A stretch of 50,787 bases of DNA from WJMT01 sp964611275 (GCA_964611275.1 CAZSZS010000147.1:1-50787), one strand, 5' to 3'; shown: positions 1 to 8,184, numbered from the stretch's first letter. Made by a program: numbers and translations. The notes: generated from the sequence alone by a model not told the origin.

Positions 1-26
1 TAGAAAATCAGGAAGCTTGGAGAGGA

Positions 27-1241
27 TTAAAAGATCACACGGTTCGTTTGTAATGAATTTGTTTCCACTATTTTGTATTCATAGACGCATGATTCATTTT
101 GAGAGTCTATAAGATAGACACGATCACCATAGATGGAGAGCTTATCGACCATGACATTGGGAAAAGAAACATTAAACAGAAGGATTCCGTTTGAATCAAA
201 CACATTAAATTCATAGCATTCAGTGAGATTTTCTCCCTCGTCAAAGGTCAAAAATGTGTTGGGCTGTTTGATATAGGTTAAAACCCAGACTCTGTTTTTA
301 TGGTCAATCCCTATTCCTTTTGTGACAAAAGTAACGGACGGCACCTCAAACTCTCTTTCCATAGAATCGCTTCTAAATGTTTCTATTTTTGTTACGTTTT
401 TCACTTCAAAAGAGAGAGGACGGTCAGCAGAAAAAATCAATTCTCCTTTCGGAGAGTATTTATCAATTCTGTTTTGATGGCCAAAGGCAACATAAATATG
501 GCCCGTGATGTATTTTTCAAAATAGACGATATTGGCATTCAGCATGAGAAGTGCATTCTCATATTTTTTGGCCGCGCCGAAAGAACGGATAAGGGTGCCT
601 TTTTTATCATACATAGAGAGAAGTTTAGACTCCCCTGAATCGACCCATATCGAAGGATGGCTCGGGAGGATCACACGAGAGCCGGAGAGGACGGTCATTC
701 CAGAGGTTCTGTATTGGTCATGGATCCAACTTCCTCCTATTATTTCAGGCTTAAAACCGCCTTCATATTCCCCTTCGATAGAAAATATGGAAAAAGAATA
801 ACCTGAGACATATAACTTATTCTCACTCAGTCTCAAACAAAAAGGAGATAAAAAATCTCCGGGCCCCCGGCCTTTTTGTCCGAAAGACGAGATATATTCG
901 TAATCTTCATTATACCGCTTTACAGTACAGCCTCCTCTCTCCAGGATGAGGATATCTCCGTTGGGAAGCCTGGCTGCATCAGCTGGCTCATAAAGAAGGT
1001 CTTCTTCCCTTTCAGCCTCCAACTTCCCGATTTGGCCTAAAAGTATAAGACTCACTTTCGAGGAGCTGTCTGATTGAGGGCCAAAGTTGTAGATGTGTTT
1101 GACTCCGTCGATAGTCTCAATGGAATACGATGATCGGTCATGGGGTGATTTTTGGCATCCTGTTAAAAGAACAATGGCTGTTCCCGAAACGATCATAATA
1201 GAGAACAGTACTATTTTTTTGATGATTTGGGCGGTTCTCAT
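27..1241 (-). CDS. Lipoprotein with 6-bladed beta-propeller (NHL-like)
   Basis: A 404-residue exported protein. The N-terminus is a lipoprotein signal: a hydrophobic stretch from about residue 10 to 26 ending in LLTGC, with Cys29 as the lipidated residue. The rest reads as repeated beta-propeller blades of the '6-bladed beta-propeller' type, with phrases such as DAARLPNGDILIL, GPGDFLSP and FDSNGILLF spaced regularly. Such proteins usually sit on the periplasmic face or outer membrane and bind unknown ligands; no catalytic motif is visible. The gene is preceded by its own promoter at 1274-1303 and a CTCC/GGAGG ribosome site just upstream of the ATG. It seems monocistronic. The propeller call is fairly secure; the function is unknown. 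Confidence 0.75.
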   Translation of the reverse strand: MRTAQIIKKIVLFSIMIVSGTAIVLLTGCQKSPHDRSSYSIETIDGVKHIYNFGPQSDSSSKVSLILLGQIGKLEAEREEDLLYEPADAARLPNGDILILERGGCTVKRYNEDYEYISSFGQKGRGPGDFLSPFCLRLSENKLYVSGYSFSIFSIEGEYEGGFKPEIIGGSWIHDQYRTSGMTVLSGSRVILPSHPSIWVDSGESKLLSMYDKKGTLIRSFGAAKKYENALLMLNANIVYFEKYITGHIYVAFGHQNRIDKYSPKGELIFSADRPLSFEVKNVTKIETFRSDSMEREFEVPSVTFVTKGIGIDHKNRVWVLTYIKQPNTFLTFDEGENLTECYEFNVFDSNGILLFNVSFPNVMVDKLSIYGDRVYLIDSQNESCVYEYKIVETNSLQTNRVIF

Positions 1242-1273
1242 CTGCCCTCCTTTAATGCTGCTGATCTGTCATT

Positions 1274-1303
1274 ATGATACACAAAATGTGCTGTGAAAGT
1301 CAA
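1274..1303 (-). promoter_or_regulatory. Promoter, TTGACT-18-TATCAT
   Basis: On the minus strand a perfect TTGACT lies at 1298-1303 and TATCAT at 1274-1279, separated by exactly 18 bp. TGTG precedes the -10. It is one of ten promoters of the same form in the window and lies 33 bp upstream of the lipoprotein start at 1241. Confidence 0.7.
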
Positions 1304-1366
1304 CTATAGTGCCGCCCCAATATAAAATATAAAGCGAAAATAAAATGAAAAGGCAGATTTTGTTTG

Positions 1367-1789
1367 TTATTCTATTTTACTGACCCTAAAGACCATAGCT
1401 CCACCCGAAGTGCTGAATGCCTGGGGCCGATCATTACTGCCAGGTTCTGATATTACTAAGGTGAGAAGAATATCTTCGATTTTATAAATGCCGAGAGATG
1501 TGCGACCCTGGTATTGGGGTGATCCGGATTTTTTTATCTTGATATCGATCTCTTTTGGGTCGGCTGATGGATCTGAAGTAAACGTGCCCTCCATAGACAT
1601 TTGAGGACTAGGTGCTGTTATCTTGATATTATTGCCGTTGAATTCAAAGGACCAGCCCTGGTGAGGGTCTTTCCAGGTCCCTTCTAACTCAGTTGTATCA
1701 GAGGCCTGGCCTAAGCACACAACGAAAATGAAAAAGCCTATGATCAGGACACAAAAAAAAGTTGTTTTCAATGATGGTTTGGACACCAT
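1367..1789 (-). CDS. Small exported TIGR03067-like protein
   Basis: A 140-residue protein with an N-terminal hydrophobic export signal (about residues 8-28, ending near GQAS). The mature part has the pattern of the TIGR03067 family: LEGTW near the start, SDPSADPKEIDIKI in the middle, GIYKIEDILLTLVIS, and RPQAFSTSGG near the end. The family is common in Planctomycetota and Acidobacteriota and has no established function. It is probably periplasmic. The start is an ATG behind an AAAGGAGGTAA ribosome site, and a promoter lies at 1817-1846. It appears monocistronic. A distant relative may be the gene at 13000-13452. Confidence 0.7.
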   Translation of the reverse strand: MVSKPSLKTTFFCVLIIGFFIFVVCLGQASDTTELEGTWKDPHQGWSFEFNGNNIKITAPSPQMSMEGTFTSDPSADPKEIDIKIKKSGSPQYQGRTSLGIYKIEDILLTLVISEPGSNDRPQAFSTSGGAMVFRVSKIE

Positions 1790-1816
1790 TACCTCCTTTA
1801 AATGACTGTTTCATAA

Positions 1817-1846
1817 ATGATACACATAAGTTATAAGTCCAGTCAA
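1817..1846 (-). promoter_or_regulatory. Promoter, TTGACT-18-TATCAT
   Basis: TTGACT at 1841-1846 and TATCAT at 1817-1822 on the minus strand, with an 18-bp spacer that begins GGA and ends TGTG. It lies 27 bp upstream of the start codon at 1789. Confidence 0.75.
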
Positions 1847-1885
1847 CCGGAAATCATTAAAGCGCTTATAAATAAAAGTCAAGCC

Positions 1886-2779
1886 TTAACAGGATAGAAA
1901 TTCGTCGTGTTTTTTCTCAAATTCGGATTTAAAGACTATCTGGAGAAGATGCCCGGCTTTTTCGAATATTTTCACTTCTGGTTCAGGAAACTGGGCTTTC
2001 AGTTTATCGAAATACTTATAGCTTGAATCATCTGTATCCGTGATAAGGAGAATTTTACCCTTCCAATCAAGAAAATCATTCGGTTTAATGTTTTCGTTCA
2101 AATCGAAATCCACTACAAGCATCAGAGATTCCAGTATATGCCGTTTCCTTACGTTCTCTAATCTCTCATGGACCTGCATCATCAGGAAATCAATCTCATC
2201 TTGCTGTTCCTTGGATAGTGGATGGTTTTGCTCTCCCAGTTTGCTTAGTTCTTTCAGCATGATTTTTTTTGCTAACTTTTCAGGAACTATTTTTAAAAGG
2301 AGCGTGAACAACCGCAGCTGGCGCCTGTCTTTTTTGGAGTATTGACCTTTTGGGGGGATAGCGTTAACCAAAACCAATTTATCGATTATTTTATAATTAC
2401 GTCTGAAAAATGACTGAGCAATAAAGGCGCCAAAGGATCCCCCTCTAACCATGATGCGTTCTGCTTTTTCCCGGCGTAAAATTTCATTCACCGCATTGGA
2501 TATCTCATCTAAAGAGCCGATATCTCGGATGGTCGGGGTAATGATACGGTAGCGATCCTTCAATCTGAGTATTTCATTGTAGGGAGTTTCTGCAGAGCCT
2601 AAGGCTCCATGGAACATAAGCAGTGTCTTTTCCCCGTGGCCTGTGGCAATATATTCTATAGTTTTTCCATTCAATTCAAACCGGTTGATATGATGTTCCT
2701 GACGGAATTTAATGAGTTTCTCATACAAATGCGGTGGCGCATCCTTGTAATACTTTGGAGTGTTTGTTTTTGTGTCCAT
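1886..2779 (-). CDS. Alpha/beta hydrolase, cytoplasmic
   Basis: A 297-residue alpha/beta-hydrolase-fold protein with no signal peptide. The oxyanion region reads MFHGALGSA, the nucleophile elbow is GGSFG (Ser115), and the catalytic histidine is in EKAGHLLQ near the C-terminus. An acidic residue in LLITDTDDSS could complete the triad. The open frame extends upstream to 2830, but the extra ATG at 2812 falls inside the -10 box of the promoter at 2811-2840. The ATG at 2779 has an AGAGGA ribosome site 7 bp upstream. I therefore place the start at 2779. Substrate unknown; monocistronic. Confidence 0.75.
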   Translation of the reverse strand: MDTKTNTPKYYKDAPPHLYEKLIKFRQEHHINRFELNGKTIEYIATGHGEKTLLMFHGALGSAETPYNEILRLKDRYRIITPTIRDIGSLDEISNAVNEILRREKAERIMVRGGSFGAFIAQSFFRRNYKIIDKLVLVNAIPPKGQYSKKDRRQLRLFTLLLKIVPEKLAKKIMLKELSKLGEQNHPLSKEQQDEIDFLMMQVHERLENVRKRHILESLMLVVDFDLNENIKPNDFLDWKGKILLITDTDDSSYKYFDKLKAQFPEPEVKIFEKAGHLLQIVFKSEFEKKHDEFLSC

Positions 2780-2810
2780 AGAAAGGTCCTCTTTTAAGGC
2801 GTTACCGTTC

Positions 2811-2840
2811 ATGATACAAATAAAAAGCAAATCCAGTCAA
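2811..2840 (-). promoter_or_regulatory. Promoter, TTGACT-18-TATCAT
   Basis: TTGACT at 2835-2840 and TATCAT at 2811-2816 on the minus strand, spacer exactly 18 bp, GGATTT after the -35. It fixes the start of the downstream hydrolase, because upstream in-frame ATG codons would not be transcribed. Confidence 0.75.
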
Positions 2841-2933
2841 GAGGTGCTGTGGTGAGATTCACAATCAGATCGTTATGGCCCATTTATTGATTTATACGCT
2901 TTTAATATAATCAGCTGTCATGTTGACCGGCAC

Positions 2934-3872
2934 TCATACCACCGATAATGTGCCACTTCCCGTTCTCTTTGAACCAGGCATGAATGATCCTGCCGGCTTC
3001 TTGTGGGGATGATGATTGTCCAACCATGAAACAACAGCATTGGTCAGCTCCGTTCTTGCCCCTATGAATGAGTGATCTGTATCTAAAATCACTTTTTCCA
3101 CTTTTTCAGCTCCATTCTTCTGTAAAGCTCTGATTAGGGGCAAAACATGTTCTTCAAGAGTCGAAGCCTGATCCTTCCATCCACCGATTATTAAAAGGGA
3201 CTTATATGAGAGGTTTTCAGCATGCTTGATAATGTCAAATTTATCTTTATTTTCCAACAGCTCTTTAAGGGCTTGCTTTCCTCCAGGCCCTTTAACAAGA
3301 CCCTTAGAAATTCTGTCATTCATCGTTTCGACAAACATAGCTCTAAATTTATCATTATTTTCAGCTATCCTGGCGATTTCGCTTATATCAGCCGCTGCAA
3401 TAGAAATGACATATTGAATTGAAGTATCTTTGGCTGCTGCGGTTAATGCTATATCGCCGCCGTAACTATAACCAGCAAGAGCAGTATGAGCAGTGTCAAT
3501 ATCATACTTTCTCACAATCTCATCAGATCTTATAAAGTTCAAAGCTGAAAATACATCTTCGACCGAGTTGTTGAGAGAGCTCATTCCCTCACTTTCATAA
3601 AATCCGCGATAATTGAATACCAAAGCATTCCAGCCTGCTTTTGGCGCAGCCTGAGCAAGTCCAAAAACATCCTTCTTGCCGCCGGGTGAACCGTGCAGCA
3701 AGACCATGGTGGGATGAGGTCCTTTTCCCTGGGCTTCACTAAAATAACCATAGAGAGTCGATCCGTGACTTTTAAAAGAAATGCGTTCTAAATCTGATGA
3801 CATGATCGGATTTATAAAGAATATGGTGATCAATAACGGAACGGTTAGACAGAGAATGAAAGTCTTTTTCAT
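2934..3872 (-). CDS. Exported alpha/beta hydrolase
   Basis: A 312-residue protein with an N-terminal export signal (MKKTFILCLTVPLLITIFF and following). It has the alpha/beta-hydrolase fold: LLHGSPGG oxyanion region, nucleophile elbow GYSYGG (Ser136) and a C-terminal catalytic histidine in DTDHSF. It resembles the dienelactone-hydrolase/acyl-peptidase side of the superfamily; the substrate is unknown and the protein is likely periplasmic. The ATG has a strong AAAGGAGAGG site. No promoter is seen between it and the truncated kinase 45 bp upstream, so the two are probably co-transcribed from 4567-4596. It is also in the same frame as the kinase, separated by the kinase TGA and 15 sense codons. 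Confidence 0.75.
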   Translation of the reverse strand: MKKTFILCLTVPLLITIFFINPIMSSDLERISFKSHGSTLYGYFSEAQGKGPHPTMVLLHGSPGGKKDVFGLAQAAPKAGWNALVFNYRGFYESEGMSSLNNSVEDVFSALNFIRSDEIVRKYDIDTAHTALAGYSYGGDIALTAAAKDTSIQYVISIAAADISEIARIAENNDKFRAMFVETMNDRISKGLVKGPGGKQALKELLENKDKFDIIKHAENLSYKSLLIIGGWKDQASTLEEHVLPLIRALQKNGAEKVEKVILDTDHSFIGARTELTNAVVSWLDNHHPHKKPAGSFMPGSKRTGSGTLSVV

Positions 3873-3917
3873 TTTCCTCTCCTTTGAAGAATTTTTGCTA
3901 ATGCGGCTTAAGCTGAT

Positions 3918-4535
3918 TCAGTCTCTTTTGAGCATCCGTGCAATCCCGAAATCCATAATCCGGGCATTCCCCTGCTTGTCGATCATGATGTTGGAGGGTT
4001 TCAAATCACGGTGCACTACGCCCTGTCTATGGGCTTCAGCCAGTCCCTCACACACCTGCTTCCCGATAAACAAAGCCTTGGGGATGTCGATCCTTCCTGA
4101 CCGGAGAATGAAACTCTTTAGGTCTTCACCAGGAACATACTCCATGGTGATGTAATGAGCGCCCTTTTCCTCCATGATCTCATAGACTCTCCCGATATTC
4201 CGGTGGCTGATTTTGCGTGCGATCTTAAGCTCGCTGCTGAAACGCGTCAGCGTTTTTTCATCTGAAGCGATTTCCGGCTTGATGAGTTTGAGAGCGACTT
4301 CCTCATTCAGTTTTTTATCCAGAGCTCTGTATACTCTTCCCATGCCCCCTTTGCCCAGCTCCTCGATGATCTGGTAGCGGTCGGCAAAAGTAGAGCCTGT
4401 GGTGAGTTCTTTTTTTTGGGTTTCCATGGTTTGAGTGGGACTTGCATTGATAAGGGAAAGCTTTGTGCCGCATTCAGAACAGAAGGCGGCGGTATCAGGA
4501 TTTTTTGAATTGCATTTAGGACATTTGACAGCCAA
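3918..4535 (-). pseudogene. Zinc-ribbon Ser/Thr kinase, C-lobe missing
   Basis: A 205-residue fragment of a Hanks-type kinase. Residues 5-23 form a zinc ribbon (CPKC and CSEC). The kinase domain starts near 54 with glycine loop GKGGMGRVY, catalytic Lys83 in VALKLI, catalytic loop HRDLKPSN (175-182) and DFG (195-197). It stops eight residues after DFG, so the activation segment, APE motif and nearly the whole C-lobe are absent. A complete domain is about 260-270 residues and usually carries an effector or transmembrane part after it. The protein is unlikely to be an active kinase. It has its own good promoter, and its frame runs through the stop into the hydrolase at 2934-3872, which suggests an internal deletion. 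A functional mini-kinase is possible but unlikely. Confidence 0.75.
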
Positions 4536-4566
4536 TCTTATTCCCTCAAAAACTGCTTATTTGCCC

Positions 4567-4596
4567 ATCATATACATAATAAATGGATTCCGTCAA
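4567..4596 (-). promoter_or_regulatory. Promoter, TTGACG-18-TATGAT
   Basis: TTGACG at 4591-4596 and TATGAT at 4567-4572 on the minus strand with an 18-bp spacer ending ATGTA. It lies about 30 bp upstream of the truncated kinase gene. Confidence 0.75.
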
Positions 4597-4635
4597 TAAG
4601 AAATATTTAAAGGAAAATGAGGTTCATATAAAAAA

Positions 4636-4650
4636 GAAACCGTCCCTCTA
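4636..4650 (-). repeat. REP-like motif at stop codon (copy 1)
   Basis: Minus-strand TAGAGGGACGGTTTC. Its first three bases are the stop codon of the gene at 4648-7308. It resembles the motifs at 8185-8196 and 13595-13605, which also lie at stop codons of minus-strand genes. Copy 1 is the most diverged of the three. Confidence 0.4.
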
Positions 4651-7308
4651 AATATCGTTCGGGCGGGGAAGAGGGAGATGGGCAGCGTTGCATATTTTTC
4701 TTAATTGTGCAACGCTCCAGGGATTATCATAGTCATAGAATGCGGAATAAGGCTTTCTCAGAAAATCGATGACCTCCTGTGTCTGGGAGTCAAAAGAAGG
4801 AAGAATAGCCTGGCTGACCTCATCCCATGGAACCCCTAAGAGCTTGAGAGTCATGAAGCCAGAGAGCAGCCCCTTATGAACCCAAAGGGCTCCAAGACCA
4901 CTGGATAAAATGAAAGACCTTGCACGGCGGATCTTCTTCTCACCCATATTATCAAGAACGTTAAGGTATTTCTGGTGAAGCACCCATTCATTAAGAAGAC
5001 GGGCTGTCTCACCGGGCGTGAATTTTTTCCAGAAAAAAACATCTGCATTGTTGGGGATGAGGCAGCCGATCACAAAGGCACCTGCGTTGTAGCCGGAGAT
5101 ATCCTTTTCAGTACAGATGCGCAGGGCTTCCTTGAGAAGCTGTGCTTTACGTTCTCCTGAGAGACAGGCAAAGGCGGCCTGGTTGAGGAAATGAGTGCCC
5201 AGGGTTGAATCGAGAAGGCGGTGCACAATGAGTTTGCTTCTCACATCAAAGCAGCGGTTCACAAATTTGGCCGCCTTTTGTTCGTCCTCTCCCAGCCTGC
5301 CGAAACGGACGGCATGTCCGAGGTCCTGAAGACTTTCAAAATCCTCTGCATCAACGTTCTCCAGTATATTCCGGTAATCGCTGTAGGTTTTTGCCAATTC
5401 CTCGAAACGTGTTCGCTCGTCAGCGGAAAATTTCATTTCTTCTCCGGCCATAAAACGGAGGAGGCGCGCGGGAGCGAACCGGACCTTTCCTACATAAAGC
5501 GACCCGAACGCACTGGAAATCGTAACCCACGACCCTTCCTGGACCTCCAATCCTTCCCTGTTGACAAGTAGGTGATTTTTTCGGTCTATGCACGCACCGT
5601 ATCCCTCCAGGTTTAGAAGGGCCGGAATGCCCAGGCTTTGGGCTGAGGAGACCACATGGATGGCTAAGGGACTCAGGCTGCAAATGCCGTCAAAGCTTTG
5701 CATCTCAATGGCGTCCATGGGTGTAAACCTTTCCTTAACCAGGATAACATTGGTGTCTCCTGCTGCTTCCCGTGCTTTCAAGGCATTTTCTGAGGAAAAA
5801 TAGATGCGGCCAACCACCGCAGAACGCGGGAGCACGGCCATACCTCGGCAGAAAGGTGTGAGAGAATGAAAAGACTTCGGGTCAATGGCGTCTGATTCGA
5901 TCTGCCGGACGTGATAGGGCTTTATAAGCTCACGGACCCTCTCATCCGGTATCCGGCCGCTCCGGTGCATGTCCATAACCGATGTTATCATGCCTGCGCC
6001 GGACATCTCTGCCGGATTTACCTGAAGAATGGTAAAGGTCCCCTTGACTCCGGTGAATTCGACCATTACGGGAGAACGGAAAATATCCTCAAGCTGGGAG
6101 ATTCTGTCCCAGCAGTGGTATACGGCCGGGAATTCACAGCGGCTTTGTTCGCGGGTCTGGAAGTGACGTTCCTCGGGCTGGAGGCGTCCTGTCATTAAGT
6201 CTTCCCCATATACCGTCCTCCCGAATTGAAGGAAAAGGCCTGTGCCGAGTCTGGGGTGGCGGCTGTACATGACTCCGGCATAAGACGCATGGTCTATGAC
6301 GCTGCAGACCATTCGCTGGAAAATGATCGCAGGACGGTGTAATTCCCGCGTCATAAAACTGCGTAGGACATCCAGATGATTCTGGTAGTAGTCATAGGCC
6401 GTTTCGAGAAAAAACAAAAGCTGACTCCAGGCGCTTTTAAGAAGATCGGGCCTGCGGGAAGCGATCTCGGATTCCATCTGCTCAGATAGTTCGGTATTTT
6501 TCTGGGCGGAAAGAAGTGGTTTTCCCGGAATATCAAAGGGCCGGAAAGCTTCAGGATCTAGGCTTTCCAGAAGGGTCTTACGATTGTTGAAGCGGATCCG
6601 GGCTGCACCGGCCTTACCGTATCTTTTTTGAAGTCCGGATAGCATATCCAGTACAAATCCGACATTAAGGTAGGTGGGCATAAAGCCTGGAAGGTATTCA
6701 GGCAAAGCAGAGCGCATAGCAATAAGAAGCGGGTTTTCAGGGTCTTCGAGCTTTCGTCCGCTCAGGATCTCAAGGTTTCTGACAATGGCCCTGACCAGAG
6801 GCTCCCGCTTATTTGGAGGAAGTGAATAAGCAGATGCTGTGAGAAGGCTGAAATCCGCTGTGGCAATGCCCCGGTTGGAAAGATCAAGGAGGATCGAGCC
6901 TTTATTGCTGATATCGACTTCAGAATAAGCACTGGATGTCGTATAGGGGACGACATGCTCATTTTCGGTGAGCTTCTCTCCGGTAAACCTGGTCGAAATT
7001 TTATTAAAAGCTTTTTGAGTTTCTGTTTTTAAACGGCGGGCGGACGCAAGGTTTCCGTGACGGGCAGAAAGAATAAGACTGAGATGCTCTATGGCCCGGG
7101 GAGTCTCCGGCGGGTTTAGTTCACGTACGTCATAGTCTCTAACCCTTATAGTCAGCTGCTTTTTGTCTTCTGTCAGGAAATCCACTTCCGGTGGTAGATA
7201 GCCGGGCAGACGCTTAAACCGGGTTCCCTTCAGACGGTGTTCCAGGTTCAAAAGGATGAGACGGGCGCTTGTGTACTCTGACCTGATCTGGATGATTTTT
7301 TTTACCAT
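4648..7308 (-). CDS. PPDK-like phosphotransferase without PEP/pyruvate barrel
   Basis: An 886-residue soluble protein built on pyruvate, phosphate dikinase. The PPDK core motif appears as LLIAMRS then LPGFMPTYLNVGF (194-218). The nucleotide-binding part follows as AGVMYSRHP with GTGLFLQFG (344-363), then VEFTGVKGTFTILQV (416-430). The swivelling phosphohistidine domain spans about 485-605, with VILVKERFTPMDAIEM and His551 in the histidine position, but the usual TSH signature is replaced by LAIH. After about residue 620 the PEP/pyruvate TIM barrel of true PPDK is missing; instead there are about 265 mostly helical residues of unknown type. True PPDK activity is therefore unlikely. The ATG lacks a clear ribosome site and lies about 15 bp below a TATAAT box. 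Function unknown. Confidence 0.65.
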   Translation of the reverse strand: MVKKIIQIRSEYTSARLILLNLEHRLKGTRFKRLPGYLPPEVDFLTEDKKQLTIRVRDYDVRELNPPETPRAIEHLSLILSARHGNLASARRLKTETQKAFNKISTRFTGEKLTENEHVVPYTTSSAYSEVDISNKGSILLDLSNRGIATADFSLLTASAYSLPPNKREPLVRAIVRNLEILSGRKLEDPENPLLIAMRSALPEYLPGFMPTYLNVGFVLDMLSGLQKRYGKAGAARIRFNNRKTLLESLDPEAFRPFDIPGKPLLSAQKNTELSEQMESEIASRRPDLLKSAWSQLLFFLETAYDYYQNHLDVLRSFMTRELHRPAIIFQRMVCSVIDHASYAGVMYSRHPRLGTGLFLQFGRTVYGEDLMTGRLQPEERHFQTREQSRCEFPAVYHCWDRISQLEDIFRSPVMVEFTGVKGTFTILQVNPAEMSGAGMITSVMDMHRSGRIPDERVRELIKPYHVRQIESDAIDPKSFHSLTPFCRGMAVLPRSAVVGRIYFSSENALKAREAAGDTNVILVKERFTPMDAIEMQSFDGICSLSPLAIHVVSSAQSLGIPALLNLEGYGACIDRKNHLLVNREGLEVQEGSWVTISSAFGSLYVGKVRFAPARLLRFMAGEEMKFSADERTRFEELAKTYSDYRNILENVDAEDFESLQDLGHAVRFGRLGEDEQKAAKFVNRCFDVRSKLIVHRLLDSTLGTHFLNQAAFACLSGERKAQLLKEALRICTEKDISGYNAGAFVIGCLIPNNADVFFWKKFTPGETARLLNEWVLHQKYLNVLDNMGEKKIRRARSFILSSGLGALWVHKGLLSGFMTLKLLGVPWDEVSQAILPSFDSQTQEVIDFLRKPYSAFYDYDNPWSVAQLRKICNAAHLPLPRPNDI

Positions 7309-7323
7309 TATTGACTAACCTGG

Positions 7324-7333
7324 ATTATACACA
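7324..7333 (-). promoter_or_regulatory. Possible -10 element TGTGTATAAT
   Basis: A perfect TATAAT at 7324-7329 on the minus strand, preceded by TGTG as in the ten complete promoters. No good -35 is visible 17-18 bp upstream. Transcription from here would begin only about 8 nt before the ATG at 7308, giving a nearly leaderless mRNA. Confidence 0.35.
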
Positions 7334-7359
7334 AGTCGAGGTTGCTGCAGATGCGATGC

Positions 7360-7419
7360 ACAGGGTGCGAAGCTGTGGTCCTTCACCGCTAGTACCCTGT
7401 AACGAAGCAGAGACAGTAC
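7360..7419. other. Structured segment, possible RNA remnant
   Basis: ACAGGGT at 7360-7366 pairs perfectly with ACCCTGT at 7394-7400 and encloses a second hairpin, AGCTGTG (7371-7377) with CACCGCT (7384-7390, one mismatch). A competing pairing joins GTAC-CC-TGT (7392-7400) to ACAGTAC (7413-7419). The segment looks richer in GC than the AT-rich sequence after it. No known RNA family is recognised. On the plus strand GTGCG, the 5' consensus of group II introns, occurs at 7365-7369, but no domain V is seen. Confidence 0.3.
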
Positions 7420-7438
7420 GATCGGCTTGCCTTAAGGG

Positions 7439-7559
7439 TAAAAAAATGGCGATTAAAATAAAAGTAAAAACAGAAAATAGTTTTTCAGTTGTAATTTTTT
7501 CTAATAAGCATGTATATCCTTGAAAGCAAAACAAAAAAATAAACATCGCCATTTTTTTA
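7439..7559. mobile_element. MITE-like element with 13-bp inverted ends and TA flanks
   Basis: AAAAAATGGCGAT at 7441-7453 is repeated in perfect inverted orientation as ATCGCCATTTTTT at 7545-7557. Each end is flanked outward by TA (7439-7440 and 7558-7559), the target duplication made by IS630/Tc1-mariner transposases. The 91-bp interior is very AT-rich and codes for nothing. It is too small to carry a transposase, so it would be moved in trans. Confidence 0.55.
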
Positions 7560-7579
7560 TGAACAGGTCAGACTAATTA

Positions 7580-7996
7580 TCATCTAAAGTGGGATACTAT
7601 CTTTTTAGCTTGAGTTACAGCATCGTTTACGATACCTGAAAAAGGAATAAATAAGATATTATTGTTTTCAAGAGCATCTCCCATTTTCTCTCCCACTTCA
7701 CCTGCTAGTAAGATAGTAATATCATGTTCTTTTAGGAATTGGGCACATTTAATACCAGCTTTACTTTCTTTTTGGTACGGGTTTTCCATAGTGTCCTTAA
7801 GGTTTCTTTCTTTGTCAAAGAAATGAAAGTAAGAGCAGCGGCCGGCCATACTGCTGACCTGAGAGTCTAGTGTTTCTCCATCTGAAGCTACGGCAATCTT
7901 TATTTGCACTTCTTGATTTGCATTAAGGATAAAGAATAATCCTAGAATTGATAGAACAATTAGAACAAATCCTGCTCTTTTAATTTTCATGGCCAC
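7580..7996 (-). CDS. Membrane-anchored NifX/NifB-like protein
   Basis: A 138-residue protein. Residues about 8-27 form one hydrophobic segment, an anchor or signal. Residues about 33-135 form the dinitrogenase iron-molybdenum cofactor (NifB/NifX) fold: IKIAVASDG at the first strand, GRCSYFHFFD, then KCAQFLKEHDITILLAGEVGE and GIVNDAVTQ. Family members bind FeMo-co precursors or iron-sulfur clusters; many in anaerobes have no link to nitrogen fixation. A membrane anchor is unusual because most members are small and cytosolic. The ATG follows a GGAGGTGGCC ribosome site, and a promoter is at 8022-8050. No nif gene is in the window. The zinc-ribbon protein at 9371-9604 is of a kind often found beside NifX-like genes. 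Confidence 0.65.
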   Translation of the reverse strand: MAMKIKRAGFVLIVLSILGLFFILNANQEVQIKIAVASDGETLDSQVSSMAGRCSYFHFFDKERNLKDTMENPYQKESKAGIKCAQFLKEHDITILLAGEVGEKMGDALENNNILFIPFSGIVNDAVTQAKKIVSHFR

Positions 7997-8021
7997 CTCC
8001 GTTCCTTCTAAGATAGCTTAT

Positions 8022-8050
8022 TTATACCATTGTGGCCTCTTGCTGTCCAT
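8022..8050 (-). promoter_or_regulatory. Promoter for NifX-like gene, TGGACA-17-TATAAA
   Basis: TGGACA at 8045-8050 and TATAAA at 8022-8027 on the minus strand, 17-bp spacer, about 25 bp upstream of the start at 7996. It differs from the 18-bp-spacer family. Confidence 0.5.
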
Positions 8051-8184
8051 GTAGAAGTGGTTATTTATAAGGATTTCATTGGGAAAGATTTATATGGAAA
8101 TTTTTCGGGCCCAAAATCACTGTTTTAAGCTTGTAAATCTATAGGAAATTATACTTATCTCATTGATTTTAATGGAGATGGCCG

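Noticed and set aside
2780..2830. Upstream extension of the alpha/beta hydrolase to 2830
   Set aside because: The extension runs through the -10 box and into the promoter spacer, and has no ribosome site.
7325..7552. Open frame across the MITE-like element and structured segment
   Set aside because: It starts in the inverted repeat, has no homology I recognise, and covers clear non-coding structure.
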